Below are positions 1-7,870 of a DNA stretch of 9,110 bases, piece after piece; position 1 is the first letter of the stretch; the number at the start of each line of letters is the position of its first letter. The position numbers were made by a program, and so were the translations under genes. The notes beneath the pieces are model-generated. The model ran no database searches and was not told the DNA's origin. It saw only the letters and a program-made list of their open reading frames with translations. Source of the stretch: an uncultured Selenomonadales bacterium (GTDB lineage: Bacteria > Bacillota > Negativicutes > Selenomonadales > Selenomonadaceae); assembly GCA_946403735.1 (NCBI GenBank), contig CAMJAZ010000038.1, positions 1 through 9,110 of the forward strand, in the 5' to 3' direction.

Positions 1-9
1 TAAGAATTT

Positions 10-1038
10 TTATTTCTCTTGATTTGTTTTATGCATCATATAATCGCAATGGCGGCGCAAATTCACTGCCTGCGACGTAGGATATATTTCTATACTTTTA
101 CTCAGCTCTTCTATTGCCTCTTCATATCGCTCCATTTCAAAATACACATTTCCCAGTCCTTGATACGCACGAAAATCTTTAGAATTTAGCTCCAGAGCCT
201 TATTATAGTCTGCTATCGCATCGTCGTACCGCTCCATTCTACCATAAACGAAACCGCGATGAGCATACACCGCTGAATCGCCGGGATATGACGCTAACTC
301 TTCCTTATGCGACTCTAATGCCACTTCGATCGCCTTATTTGCGTCCTCAAGTGCCAAGTCATATTGCCCTAAGGCTAAGTAACCGTTACTGCGAGCTATA
401 TACGTTTCAAAATTCTGCGGATTAAGTTCAACAGCCTTCTTGAAGTCCTCCATCGCTAAATCGTCTTTTTGCAATATATTATAAGCCTCGCCGCGTGCAA
501 TATACGCCGTCTCATTTTCTGAATCAATTTCAATCGCCGCAGTGTAGCTTTCAATCGCAGTTTCGTGTTTTCCAATCCAATCATAAGCCTCGCCGCGATT
601 TATATACGACTCTGCGTCCTCAGAGTCAATTTTAAGCGCAGAATCGAAATTTTGAATCGCCAAATTAAATGATTCAACCGCTTTTTCATGTTTAACTGTC
701 TCCGCGAAGTATTTTCCTAATCTGATGAAATATTTCCCGCGCAGATTATATTCCGTGACGTTATTCAGTTCCAACGCAGAAATTTCATCGAACATATCAA
801 TCGCGCCGTCGTAATTGCCCGTATCAAACATTTCGCTACCTCGACTGATTGTCCGACTGTTTTCAGTGAACATATCGTCGTTGTGTCTGAATTTTTGTGC
901 GGATTTAGTCGCAAGGACGCTTTTTTCAGCAACTTTTGCATTATCGACACTTTCATTGCCGCAACCGACCGAAAAATTTATAATAACGGCGACAAACAGC
1001 ATTGCTAACACGTTGAGCAAAATTTTTTTCTTAATCAT
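10..1038 (-). CDS. TPR-repeat lipoprotein
   Basis: 342-residue protein beginning with a lysine-rich signal peptide (MIKKK), a hydrophobic core and a lipobox-like SVGC with the lipidated cysteine near residue 26, so it is predicted to be exported and membrane-anchored. The mature part is about seven tetratricopeptide repeats between residues 60 and 322. They show the usual G-A/Y and A-E/D positions (for example RGEAY, GKHETAIESYTAAIEID, GNVYFEMERYEEAIEE). TPRs form superhelical scaffolds for protein contacts; no catalytic domain is present. It is the last gene of the operon, 15 bases after the tandem-receiver gene. The start at 1038 is preferred over an ATG six bases upstream because GGAGG then sits 7 bases away instead of 1. 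Its position suggests an extracytoplasmic adaptor for the kinase sensors or the binding protein, but that is inference. The partner is unknown. Confidence 0.9.
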   Translation of the reverse strand: MIKKKILLNVLAMLFVAVIINFSVGCGNESVDNAKVAEKSVLATKSAQKFRHNDDMFTENSRTISRGSEMFDTGNYDGAIDMFDEISALELNNVTEYNLRGKYFIRLGKYFAETVKHEKAVESFNLAIQNFDSALKIDSEDAESYINRGEAYDWIGKHETAIESYTAAIEIDSENETAYIARGEAYNILQKDDLAMEDFKKAVELNPQNFETYIARSNGYLALGQYDLALEDANKAIEVALESHKEELASYPGDSAVYAHRGFVYGRMERYDDAIADYNKALELNSKDFRAYQGLGNVYFEMERYEEAIEELSKSIEIYPTSQAVNLRRHCDYMMHKTNQEK

Positions 1039-1045
1039 ACGCATT

Positions 1046-1050
1046 CCTCC
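1046..1050 (-). promoter_or_regulatory. Ribosome binding site deciding the TPR lipoprotein start
   Basis: GGAGG on the minus strand lies 7 bases before the ATG at 1038 and only 1 base before the ATG at 1044. Normal spacing therefore favours 1038. Confidence 0.75.
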
Positions 1051-1053
1051 ATA

Positions 1054-1920
1054 TTAGATATGTATATCCAATTCGTAGCCGATAAGAGTGGTTACAACAT
1101 TAGCTATTTTCTTTTTGTCGGAGTGGATTATCGGCGAATCATCTGAAATTTTTTCCTCTGCAGACGCTTTTTCTTCGACAGGCAGTTTTTCAATCGTCGG
1201 CGCATCCGTTTCCGCAATTTCTTCCGTCAATGGCTCAATTTCTTCGACTTGTGGAGCATTTATCTTCTCAATCACTCCCAAAAGCTTGTCTGAAGTCGTC
1301 AGCGCAAACGGGGTTGCCGAAAATTTTTCATCAGACGAAAGGAAATTCATAATCTTAAAACCGTCAACGAACTTCATATCCGCGCAGGCAATTAACAAGT
1401 CAAAGTCCATTTCGCGTAAAATTTTCGTTGCGGCGTCGAAATTTGCGGCTGTCAGTGCCTCGTGCGGAAAGTTTTCTTCTATGATTTCCTTCATGCCGCG
1501 CAATTCCTCTTCATCGTCGCCTATAATCAATACTTCTTCCAAATGTATTTCCGACAACTTCTTTTCGACGCGATTAATCAAGTCTGCCGGCATGAACGGT
1601 TTTTTGATGTAATCCTTAACGCCCAGTGCGCTGACCTTGTGAATGTTGTCCACGTCGCCCGAAGCCGTCAACATCATCACAGGTACATTTTTTATCCGCT
1701 CGTCGCCGCGAATTTCCTTCAACGTCTCTATTCCGTCGAAATCCAGCATCATTATATCAAGCAACGCCAAATTGATTCGTTGACTGCGCAGAATCTCCAA
1801 TCCGTCAATGTCGCTCGACGCACAAATTACTTCGCACGCCAATTTTTTCTCCAAAACCATCTTCGCGATTTGCAAATTCATTTCGTCATCGTCGATTACC
1901 AATATTTTTTTCTTACGCAT
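1054..1920 (-). CDS. Response regulator with one intact and one degenerate receiver domain
   Basis: 288-residue cytoplasmic protein without a DNA-binding or enzymatic output domain. Residues 4-122 form a canonical receiver: acidic triad D10-D12, phospho-acceptor D55 (LALLDIMM), switch threonine T85 and K107 in KKP. Residues about 127-220 look like a second receiver (strand VLIIGDDEEE with D135/D136), but the phospho-acceptor position is a cysteine (C179 in LLIACADM) and the K-P pair is gone, so it should not be phosphorylated. An acidic, proline-containing low-complexity tail (about 222-262) follows and ends in a short lysine/hydrophobic segment. GGAGGAG lies 5 bases before the start. It sits between the diguanylate cyclase and TPR genes. 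Possible roles are a phosphate sink, a relay partner of the kinase HPt, or a protein-protein adaptor; the sequence does not decide between them. Confidence 0.88.
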   Translation of the reverse strand: MRKKKILVIDDDEMNLQIAKMVLEKKLACEVICASSDIDGLEILRSQRINLALLDIMMLDFDGIETLKEIRGDERIKNVPVMMLTASGDVDNIHKVSALGVKDYIKKPFMPADLINRVEKKLSEIHLEEVLIIGDDEEELRGMKEIIEENFPHEALTAANFDAATKILREMDFDLLIACADMKFVDGFKIMNFLSSDEKFSATPFALTTSDKLLGVIEKINAPQVEEIEPLTEEIAETDAPTIEKLPVEEKASAEEKISDDSPIIHSDKKKIANVVTTLIGYELDIHI

Positions 1921-1957
1921 AATTTCTCCTCCAAAATTTTAGTCAGAACGTCTCACC

Positions 1958-3214
1958 TTACTTGATTTTCTCACACTCAAAGAAAATTTTATCCTCCATA
2001 CCTTTTGCCCTCGAAAATATTCGTGCCTTGACGATTTGGCTATCAGCTTCGGTCGCACCTTGCAACACTATCAGGAATTTATTCCCGCTCTGCGTAACAC
2101 AATCGCTTTTCCTCAACGACTTAATCAAAATTTCCTTGAATTCTTTCGCAAAATCATCATTCAACGTGAACTGCACCAGCGTTAAGCCCTTTTGAGAATT
2201 GTCCGTGCGAACCAGCATTCGATAAATATGTTTGAACGCCTCGAAATCGACGAAATACGCGCCCGATTCTATATTTCGCTCACCAAGTATCATGCGCACT
2301 TGCGACAACTCACCTATCGAATTATTTTCTGCTTGATTTTTCTCTCCGAAGACTGCCAAGCTGTGTTTGCCGTGCTTTTTCACTTCATACAGAGCTTTGT
2401 CCGCTTTTTTATATAGCGTCGTGAAGTCTCTTCCCTCACTTGGAACGAAAACTGCGCCTATGCTCGTGCCCAACGGAATTTGCATTTCCTCGCCGAGTAA
2501 TTTCCTTGCCACAATTAAAATTTTTTCGTTCAGGTAGTCGCTTTTGACTTGCAAAATCTTTTCATCTTCCACATTCTGCAAAAACGCTACAAATTCATCG
2601 CCGCCCATACGTCCTGCCAAATCATTCTCCCGAATTACGCTTTTTATCAACTCCGCGAACCTTATCAAGATTTTATCGCCCATGTTGTGCCCGTATATGT
2701 CATTCACCAGCTTGAAACTGTCCAAATCTATCATCAGAAATGCGCCCGATGACTTTTTTACCATTTCGCCAATTTCTCGTTGTGCCGCCGATTTATTCAG
2801 CAATTTTGTTAGCGAATCAGTCGACGATTTTACTTCCAGCTTGCGTATTTTCTCTAAATTCTCGATTATGTTCCCGACTCGCCGCAAAAGAACATCCGGT
2901 TTCAGCGGTTTATGAATATAATCCGCCGCTCCTTGTTCAAAGCCTTTTATTTCGCTCTCATCTCCTTCATTTGCCGACATGAACATTATCGGAACCGTTT
3001 CGCCGCTTTTTTCCTGTAATATCCTGTGTAATTCGTAGCCGTCCAGCTCCGGCATCATTAAATCCGATAAAACCATATCGGGGCGTTCTTGCTCGAAGAT
3101 TTTTATCGCCTCCGCGCCCGTCGGAGCCGTCACGACCTCATATTTCGTCGCCAATATGTGCCGCGCCATCATTATCATCATTTCATCATCGTCTACTATT
3201 AAAATCTTGCTCAT
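1958..3214 (-). CDS. Receiver-GGDEF response regulator (diguanylate cyclase) with a degenerate second GGDEF-like domain
   Basis: 418-residue cytoplasmic protein predicted to make cyclic di-GMP from two GTP under phosphorylation control. The receiver spans residues 1-118, with D8-D10, phospho-acceptor D51 (VLSDLMMP), S80 and K102. The GGDEF domain spans about 130-292: metal-binding strand MIDLDSFKLVND, intact active-site GGDEF at 204-208, and an inhibitory I-site RxxD (R195-END198) exactly five residues before it. Both catalysis and product inhibition therefore look possible. Residues about 312-405 resemble another GGDEF fold that has lost its active site: RKSD (368-371) is followed by SGNKF where GGDEF is expected. 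The start at 3214 is chosen over an ATG 18 bases upstream because a GAAGGTGA Shine-Dalgarno precedes it. Gaps are 34 bases to the binding-protein gene and 37 bases to the tandem-receiver gene. It is probably a c-di-GMP output of the neighbouring kinase. Confidence 0.92.
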   Translation of the reverse strand: MSKILIVDDDEMMIMMARHILATKYEVVTAPTGAEAIKIFEQERPDMVLSDLMMPELDGYELHRILQEKSGETVPIMFMSANEGDESEIKGFEQGAADYIHKPLKPDVLLRRVGNIIENLEKIRKLEVKSSTDSLTKLLNKSAAQREIGEMVKKSSGAFLMIDLDSFKLVNDIYGHNMGDKILIRFAELIKSVIRENDLAGRMGGDEFVAFLQNVEDEKILQVKSDYLNEKILIVARKLLGEEMQIPLGTSIGAVFVPSEGRDFTTLYKKADKALYEVKKHGKHSLAVFGEKNQAENNSIGELSQVRMILGERNIESGAYFVDFEAFKHIYRMLVRTDNSQKGLTLVQFTLNDDFAKEFKEILIKSLRKSDCVTQSGNKFLIVLQGATEADSQIVKARIFSRAKGMEDKIFFECEKIK

Positions 3215-3218
3215 GCGT

Positions 3219-3226
3219 TCACCTTC
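3219..3226 (-). promoter_or_regulatory. Ribosome binding site deciding the GGDEF protein start
   Basis: The minus strand reads GAAGGTGA, a good match to the anti-16S sequence, ending 4 bases before the ATG at 3214. The alternative ATG at 3232 has only GCGGAAAAA before it. Confidence 0.6.
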
Positions 3227-3248
3227 AGACATTTTTTCCGCGCAGACT

Positions 3249-4043
3249 TTACCTGCGATATTTAATCAAATTTGCTTGAAACCATTGCTCGGAAATATTT
3301 TTCGCCGTGCCGTCTTTAATCATCTCATCAAAAACTTTTTGAACTTCATCGCGCAATTCGACCTCCTCTTTGCGAAAGCCAATACCAATTTCACAAATCG
3401 GACCTATCGTCACCTCAACCACTGTAAATCTTTGCGGAACATTGCTGATTTCATAACGTCCTGCCAATTCGTCACAAATTAGGACTTCGACGTTGCCGCT
3501 ATGCAAATCTGCGAAGGCTTCTTTGAAGTTCAAATAAGTTTTAAACTCTTTGAAACTGTTTTTGAGCTTTGGATTGGCGTCAACATAATCTCTGGACGAA
3601 GAACCGGCTTGCGTCCCGACAATTTTTCCCTCAAGATTACCGACCGAATGAATATTTTGCGGATTGCCCTTAGGAACTATAAGAATTTGGCGATTTTCCA
3701 TATACGGCTTTGTAAAAATCATGTACTCTTTGCGCTCGTCGGTTATATCCGTGCCGTTCCACAGAATATCGACGTTTCCGGAAATTATTTCCTTGCGTTT
3801 ATTGTTCCAGTCGATTGGTTTGAATTCAAACTCGATTCCCATTCGTTTGGCAACCTCTTTAGCAAGGTCAATGTCAAAGCCGACGATTTCACCCTTTTCG
3901 TTACGGAAACCCATTGGCGCGTATTCGTCATCAAGCCCAATTATGTATTTAGTGCCGCTACTATTTTTTTTGTCGTCACCTTCACCGCCGCAACCCGCAA
4001 CGAAAAAAATCAGCACTAAAAGCAGTAAAAAAATCTTGTTCAT
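3249..4043 (-). CDS. Polar amino acid family substrate-binding lipoprotein, orphan
   Basis: 264-residue periplasmic-type solute-binding protein of the amino acid ABC family (SBP_bac_3). The signal peptide MNKIFLLLLVLIFFVAGC has a clear lipobox (VAGC, C18). Family features in order: YAPMGFRNEKGEIVGFDIDL (41-60), the WNGTDITDERKEYMIFTKPY segment (95-114) in which R104 corresponds to the arginine that holds the ligand carboxylate, TQAGSSSRDYV (144-154) in the hinge/second lobe, and D191 in VLICDELAGRYE, the usual ligand amino-group aspartate. These residues suggest a working amino acid pocket. No permease or ATPase gene lies nearby, and the gene overlaps the kinase stop codon as ATGA. The overlap implies translational coupling and a sensory rather than transport role, perhaps presenting ligand to the kinase; that role is inferred. 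The start at 4043 is supported by GGAGG 7 bases upstream. The specific ligand cannot be read from the sequence. Confidence 0.92.
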   Translation of the reverse strand: MNKIFLLLLVLIFFVAGCGGEGDDKKNSSGTKYIIGLDDEYAPMGFRNEKGEIVGFDIDLAKEVAKRMGIEFEFKPIDWNNKRKEIISGNVDILWNGTDITDERKEYMIFTKPYMENRQILIVPKGNPQNIHSVGNLEGKIVGTQAGSSSRDYVDANPKLKNSFKEFKTYLNFKEAFADLHSGNVEVLICDELAGRYEISNVPQRFTVVEVTIGPICEIGIGFRKEEVELRDEVQKVFDEMIKDGTAKNISEQWFQANLIKYRR

Positions 4044-7000
4044 GCGCTCGCCTCCAACCATTTTTTTATTTCTGCGCAGACTTTTTGATAAACCGCAATT
4101 AAATCGCCGTGTTCTGCACGTATTTTGTCAAATTTATTGTCCTTAGCGGCGAGTTCCAATGCTTTTGCCTGTTCGCTTAAAATTTCCGCTCCTATTGACA
4201 GCGAGGTCGACTTCAATGCGTGCACAAGTATCTCATAATTCTTCCAATCAGCCGAATCATACGCCTCTTGGATTTTTTCGGCGCGTTTGTCGTCCGTGAA
4301 AGTCGTCAGTATCTGATTCAAAAAGCTTTTGCTGTCCATGCAGTATTTCAAGCCCGTTTCAAGGTTAATGTCGGGGCATATCTCTGCAAATTTCTTTTTT
4401 TCGCGCTTGCTGAATTCATCTTCGCCGACTTCTTCCTCCAATTCGGGAATTTCGGCTGGTTCGGCAGGTTTTTCTTGCCCTTCTACCTCAAATGAAACCA
4501 TTTCCGGCGGCAAATGTCTTTCCAATACCGATTCAAGCTCAGAAACGTCTATAGGCTTGCTCAAATAGTCGTCAAATCCTTCGCGCAGATATATTTCCCG
4601 CATTCCTGCCATTGCACTCGCCGTCAACATGATTACCGACGTTTTCTCACTCAATATTTTGTCCCGCTTCATGATTTTTAACGTTTCAACGCCGCTCAAG
4701 CCCGGCATCATGTTATCCAAAAAGATTATGTGATAAAAATTTTTCTTCGCCAGCTCGATTCCCAGCTCTCCGCTCTCCGCCAAGTCCGGATAAATTTTAT
4801 TACGCTTGAGTAAACCGCTTATTACCTTCAAATTCATGTCGTTATCGTCGATCGCTAAAATTTTCGCTCCTTCCGCCGTTAAATATCTCTTTTGAACGCT
4901 GTTATCGCTCAATATTGCTTCTTGCGCGACATAATCCCCTATCGGTGTCCTGTCGATTATCTTTTGAACCAATTTGAAAGAAAATTCCGAGCCGTGTCCG
5001 TATTCGCTCACAACTTCCAGCTTACTTTTCATCATGCCCAGTAATTTTTGTACTATCGCTATGCCTAAACCCGTTCCCTCTATGTTGCGCGTCTTTTCGT
5101 CGTCCAATCTCTGAAATGATTGGAATAATTTATCCATATCCTCTGCACGTATGCCTATTCCCGTGTCTCTGACTTTGATTTGTAGTTCGCAGGTATCCAA
5201 ATCAAGCTCGCGTGCCGTCATCGTGAGCGTAACCGAGCCTTCGGGCGTGTATTTTACCGCGTTCGTTAAAATATTCGTGATTATTTGCCGCAATCGAACA
5301 TCATCGCCGTATAAACTCTTTGGCAAGCTCGAATCTATCTCCGTTTTGAACTCCAAACCCTTTTTATTGGCTCGCTCGACCGTCATATTTACTAAATCAT
5401 TTATCAAGCTCCGAATTTCATAGCGCACCGGCACGATTTCCATTTTCCCGTCTTCGATTTTTGAAAAATCCAGTATCGAATTGATTAACGTCAGCAACGT
5501 ACGTCCCGCGCTTTGTATATTCCCTGCATAATTCAATATTTCTTCCGTTTTGCTCTCGCGCAGGATCATTTCGTTCATTCCCAGCACCGCATTTATCGGC
5601 GTGCGAATTTCGTGCGACATTTGCGCCAAAAATTGCGATTTAGCCTTGCTTGCCGCCATTGCCGTTTCCGACGCCAACTTGAGTTGCAAATTTACCTTTT
5701 CTTGCCAACGTATAAGCCGATTTATCAGCGCGTGAACGATTAAAACGCATATTCCGAGCAATACCACGAATAAAACTCCCAACAGCACTACATTTCCGTA
5801 AATATCCCACCAATCATTTACTACGACGACCGTAAAGCCCGATACGGCATTTTTTTTCGTCAAGCACGCTACATAATTGCCCGTGTAATCGCGAAAAGTC
5901 TCTATGTCATTATTTTCGTAAACTCTCGCGTATTCCGTGCCGAAAATATCTGTCATGCGGCTCCGCGACAGCTGATAATCCGCGTTCGGGTGATTTATTA
6001 TCGTTCCGTTGCGGTCTACCAGAAAGGCATAGCCGTTTTTGCTGTAACTCGCTCCCAAAACGTGAATTAAGCTGTCTATGTAAAAATCTATCGCGAAAAT
6101 CCCGATAAATTCATTCTTATCGCTAAAAACTATTTGCGACATCGTTATACAGTAAAATCCCGTCTGCGCGTCAATATATGGTGCCGAGACGCTGAAGCCT
6201 GCCACAGAATTTTCCGTTTCGACATACCACGGGCGCGTTTCGGGTTTAAAATTCTCCGGCGGTTGCCAACCGTTGTTCATGATGACGTTATGCTCTTTGT
6301 ACGGATTCGCAAGATAACAAACCGATATTTCAGGGTGATGTTTCGCCAAATCGTCCAAAAATTTTACCGCGCTTGGATAATCGTTCATCAATTCGGGGTG
6401 TTCTGCCAAAAGATCCACGAACATACTTAAAATCGACCGCTGATTGCTTAACCAGTTTGAAAGTTGGTGCTCGTAATTGTCCGCCTCGCGATTCAGCTTC
6501 GTATCGCCCCAATTTGTTATCGCCGTCAAACATATTCCGAACGCAAACATCATTGCAACTATCAAAACCGCTATTATTCCTAGCCGTGCGTACCGACTGA
6601 CCTTCGACAGCTCCATATCTTGAAAATTTTTATCTTCAACCGTGTTTTTATCTTTCGTAACAATATTTGAGAACGAAAACAGATTTTCAAGCATGTCCGA
6701 CAACTTCAACGCCGATTCTCGTACTTGTGCGGCACATTCTGCCGGGTCGGCGTCACTTTCTACCGTTTTCGTGCTTGATAAGTCTAAAATATTTCGTAAC
6801 GGAACTTTTAAGTCGTGCGAAAGGCGCGATAAAAATTCTTCCTTCACTCGCAACGCCTTTTCTGCTCTCAATCCGTTCCTCATCGCGTTCAGATAGAAAA
6901 AAATTATCGCCAGCATCATCAGCAAACTTAAAATCGCCGTAAATATCATTTGCAGATAACTTTCTTTATAAAATTCCCAATTATCCACGCTCAATATCAT

Positions 7001-7810
7001 ATACCAGCCGTTTCCGGTCGCTGAACTGAATATCGTATGTTCATCGCCTTCGATTTGCGCTACAAAACTTTCATCGCTGTTGGTTTCCAATATCCGATTC
7101 AATATTAACTCGTAGTCGGGCAATTTCTCCGAAATTTTTTCGCCGACCAAACTCATATTCGTATAGCCGATTATCATTCCGCTTTTCGTCACGATTAACG
7201 CCTTGCGACCTTTCGTCGTGCCCATTTTTTGTATCAACTGCTGTATTTCCGAAAGGTTAAAGTCTATCGCCACCACCGTTTTATTGTCCGACAGCACTTT
7301 TGACATCGTATAACACATTTTGCCCGTCATCGCGTCGATATATGGCTCCGTTATGTAAATTTCGCCGGGATTTTCCGCCGCGCCCTTGTACCAGAGCCGC
7401 TCCGTTGCGTGATATTCCTTCGGTCTGTCAAAATCCGGAATTATCGTCCAGTTTTCGTTCGCCATGTACACATTAAAGCATACTCCGTCCGTTAAACGCA
7501 GTTGCTCACGCTTGCTTTTATAAAAAAAGTTCTCCACTTCTTCAAATGACGTGTTCGCTCTCAATAATTGCTCTGTTTCCATTGCCAATTTCATTGTCGT
7601 ACCTTCCGCAGTCTGCAAACTCCCTTGAAAGTCCGAGCGTATCGTTTCCAACTGCGATTGTCCTATCTCTTCCGCTTGATTCGATGTCATTTGGAATATC
7701 AAGCGCATATTCATCGCTATCACCAGCAAAAATATCGCCGTGATTGCCGTTATTATCATGAAATCCGACTTTCTGCCCTGCTTTAATATCTGCCAGCCTC
7801 TTAAATCCAT
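4040..7810 (-). CDS. Hybrid histidine kinase with duplicated dCACHE-DHp module, receiver and HPt
   Basis: 1256-residue membrane sensor kinase with four transmembrane helices (about 17-38, 288-307, 410-431, 673-696). Order: TM1, dCACHE-1 (39-286), TM2, DHp-1 (about 319-384, SHDLKVP with H332, no ATPase domain after it), TM3, dCACHE-2 (432-670), TM4, DHp-2 (SHEIRTP, H733), HATPase (N850 in TNILTNAVKYT, DTGIGI at 882-887, GTGLGI at 912-917), receiver (D988/D989, D1032, T1063, K1085), acidic linker, and HPt (H1197 in VHALKSTS). This is a complete internal phosphorelay. Both dCACHE domains show R-x-W-Y followed by PYIDA-x-TG and a later conserved Asp, the pattern of amino-acid-binding dCACHE sensors. 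The start at 7810 is chosen for GGAAGTGA five bases upstream and because it lies just downstream of a TATAAT. In-frame starts at 7840 (ATG) and 7873 (GTG) are possible and would add up to 21 residues. It is the first gene of the five-gene operon and overlaps the binding-protein gene by four bases. Confidence 0.93.
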   Translation of the reverse strand: MDLRGWQILKQGRKSDFMIITAITAIFLLVIAMNMRLIFQMTSNQAEEIGQSQLETIRSDFQGSLQTAEGTTMKLAMETEQLLRANTSFEEVENFFYKSKREQLRLTDGVCFNVYMANENWTIIPDFDRPKEYHATERLWYKGAAENPGEIYITEPYIDAMTGKMCYTMSKVLSDNKTVVAIDFNLSEIQQLIQKMGTTKGRKALIVTKSGMIIGYTNMSLVGEKISEKLPDYELILNRILETNSDESFVAQIEGDEHTIFSSATGNGWYMILSVDNWEFYKESYLQMIFTAILSLLMMLAIIFFYLNAMRNGLRAEKALRVKEEFLSRLSHDLKVPLRNILDLSSTKTVESDADPAECAAQVRESALKLSDMLENLFSFSNIVTKDKNTVEDKNFQDMELSKVSRYARLGIIAVLIVAMMFAFGICLTAITNWGDTKLNREADNYEHQLSNWLSNQRSILSMFVDLLAEHPELMNDYPSAVKFLDDLAKHHPEISVCYLANPYKEHNVIMNNGWQPPENFKPETRPWYVETENSVAGFSVSAPYIDAQTGFYCITMSQIVFSDKNEFIGIFAIDFYIDSLIHVLGASYSKNGYAFLVDRNGTIINHPNADYQLSRSRMTDIFGTEYARVYENNDIETFRDYTGNYVACLTKKNAVSGFTVVVVNDWWDIYGNVVLLGVLFVVLLGICVLIVHALINRLIRWQEKVNLQLKLASETAMAASKAKSQFLAQMSHEIRTPINAVLGMNEMILRESKTEEILNYAGNIQSAGRTLLTLINSILDFSKIEDGKMEIVPVRYEIRSLINDLVNMTVERANKKGLEFKTEIDSSLPKSLYGDDVRLRQIITNILTNAVKYTPEGSVTLTMTARELDLDTCELQIKVRDTGIGIRAEDMDKLFQSFQRLDDEKTRNIEGTGLGIAIVQKLLGMMKSKLEVVSEYGHGSEFSFKLVQKIIDRTPIGDYVAQEAILSDNSVQKRYLTAEGAKILAIDDNDMNLKVISGLLKRNKIYPDLAESGELGIELAKKNFYHIIFLDNMMPGLSGVETLKIMKRDKILSEKTSVIMLTASAMAGMREIYLREGFDDYLSKPIDVSELESVLERHLPPEMVSFEVEGQEKPAEPAEIPELEEEVGEDEFSKREKKKFAEICPDINLETGLKYCMDSKSFLNQILTTFTDDKRAEKIQEAYDSADWKNYEILVHALKSTSLSIGAEILSEQAKALELAAKDNKFDKIRAEHGDLIAVYQKVCAEIKKWLEASA
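4051..4055 (-). promoter_or_regulatory. Ribosome binding site inside the kinase 3' end
   Basis: GGAGG on the minus strand, 7 bases before the ATG at 4043, lies within the last codons of the kinase. It supports the ATGA overlap start over the upstream ATG at 4061. Confidence 0.7.
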
Positions 7811-7815
7811 TTGTA

Positions 7816-7823
7816 TCACTTCC
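7816..7823 (-). promoter_or_regulatory. Ribosome binding site deciding the kinase start
   Basis: GGAAGTGA on the minus strand (one mismatch to GGAGGTGA) ends 5 bases before the ATG at 7810. The ATG at 7840 has only AAGG, and the GTG at 7873 has no convincing site. Confidence 0.6.
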
Positions 7824-7838
7824 AAAGGCTTTTTCCAC

Positions 7839-7867
7839 ATTATACCTTGCCGCGACTCTTTTTTATC
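7839..7867 (-). promoter_or_regulatory. Candidate promoter of the kinase operon
   Basis: The minus strand contains a perfect TATAAT at 7844-7839. A 17-base spacer puts the -35 position at 7867-7862, which reads GATAAA and is a poor match. A start of transcription near 7832 would give a leader of about 20 bases containing the Shine-Dalgarno at 7823-7816. The direct-repeat block begins only 4 bases upstream of the -35 position, the arrangement expected of an activator-dependent promoter. If this promoter is used, the longer kinase starts at 7840 and 7873 are excluded. Confidence 0.5.
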
Positions 7868-7870
7868 ATG

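Noticed and set aside
1088..1612. A 174-codon plus-strand frame opposite the tandem-receiver gene.
   Set aside because: It is serine-rich, low-complexity antisense of a conserved receiver protein and has no domain or ribosome binding site of note.
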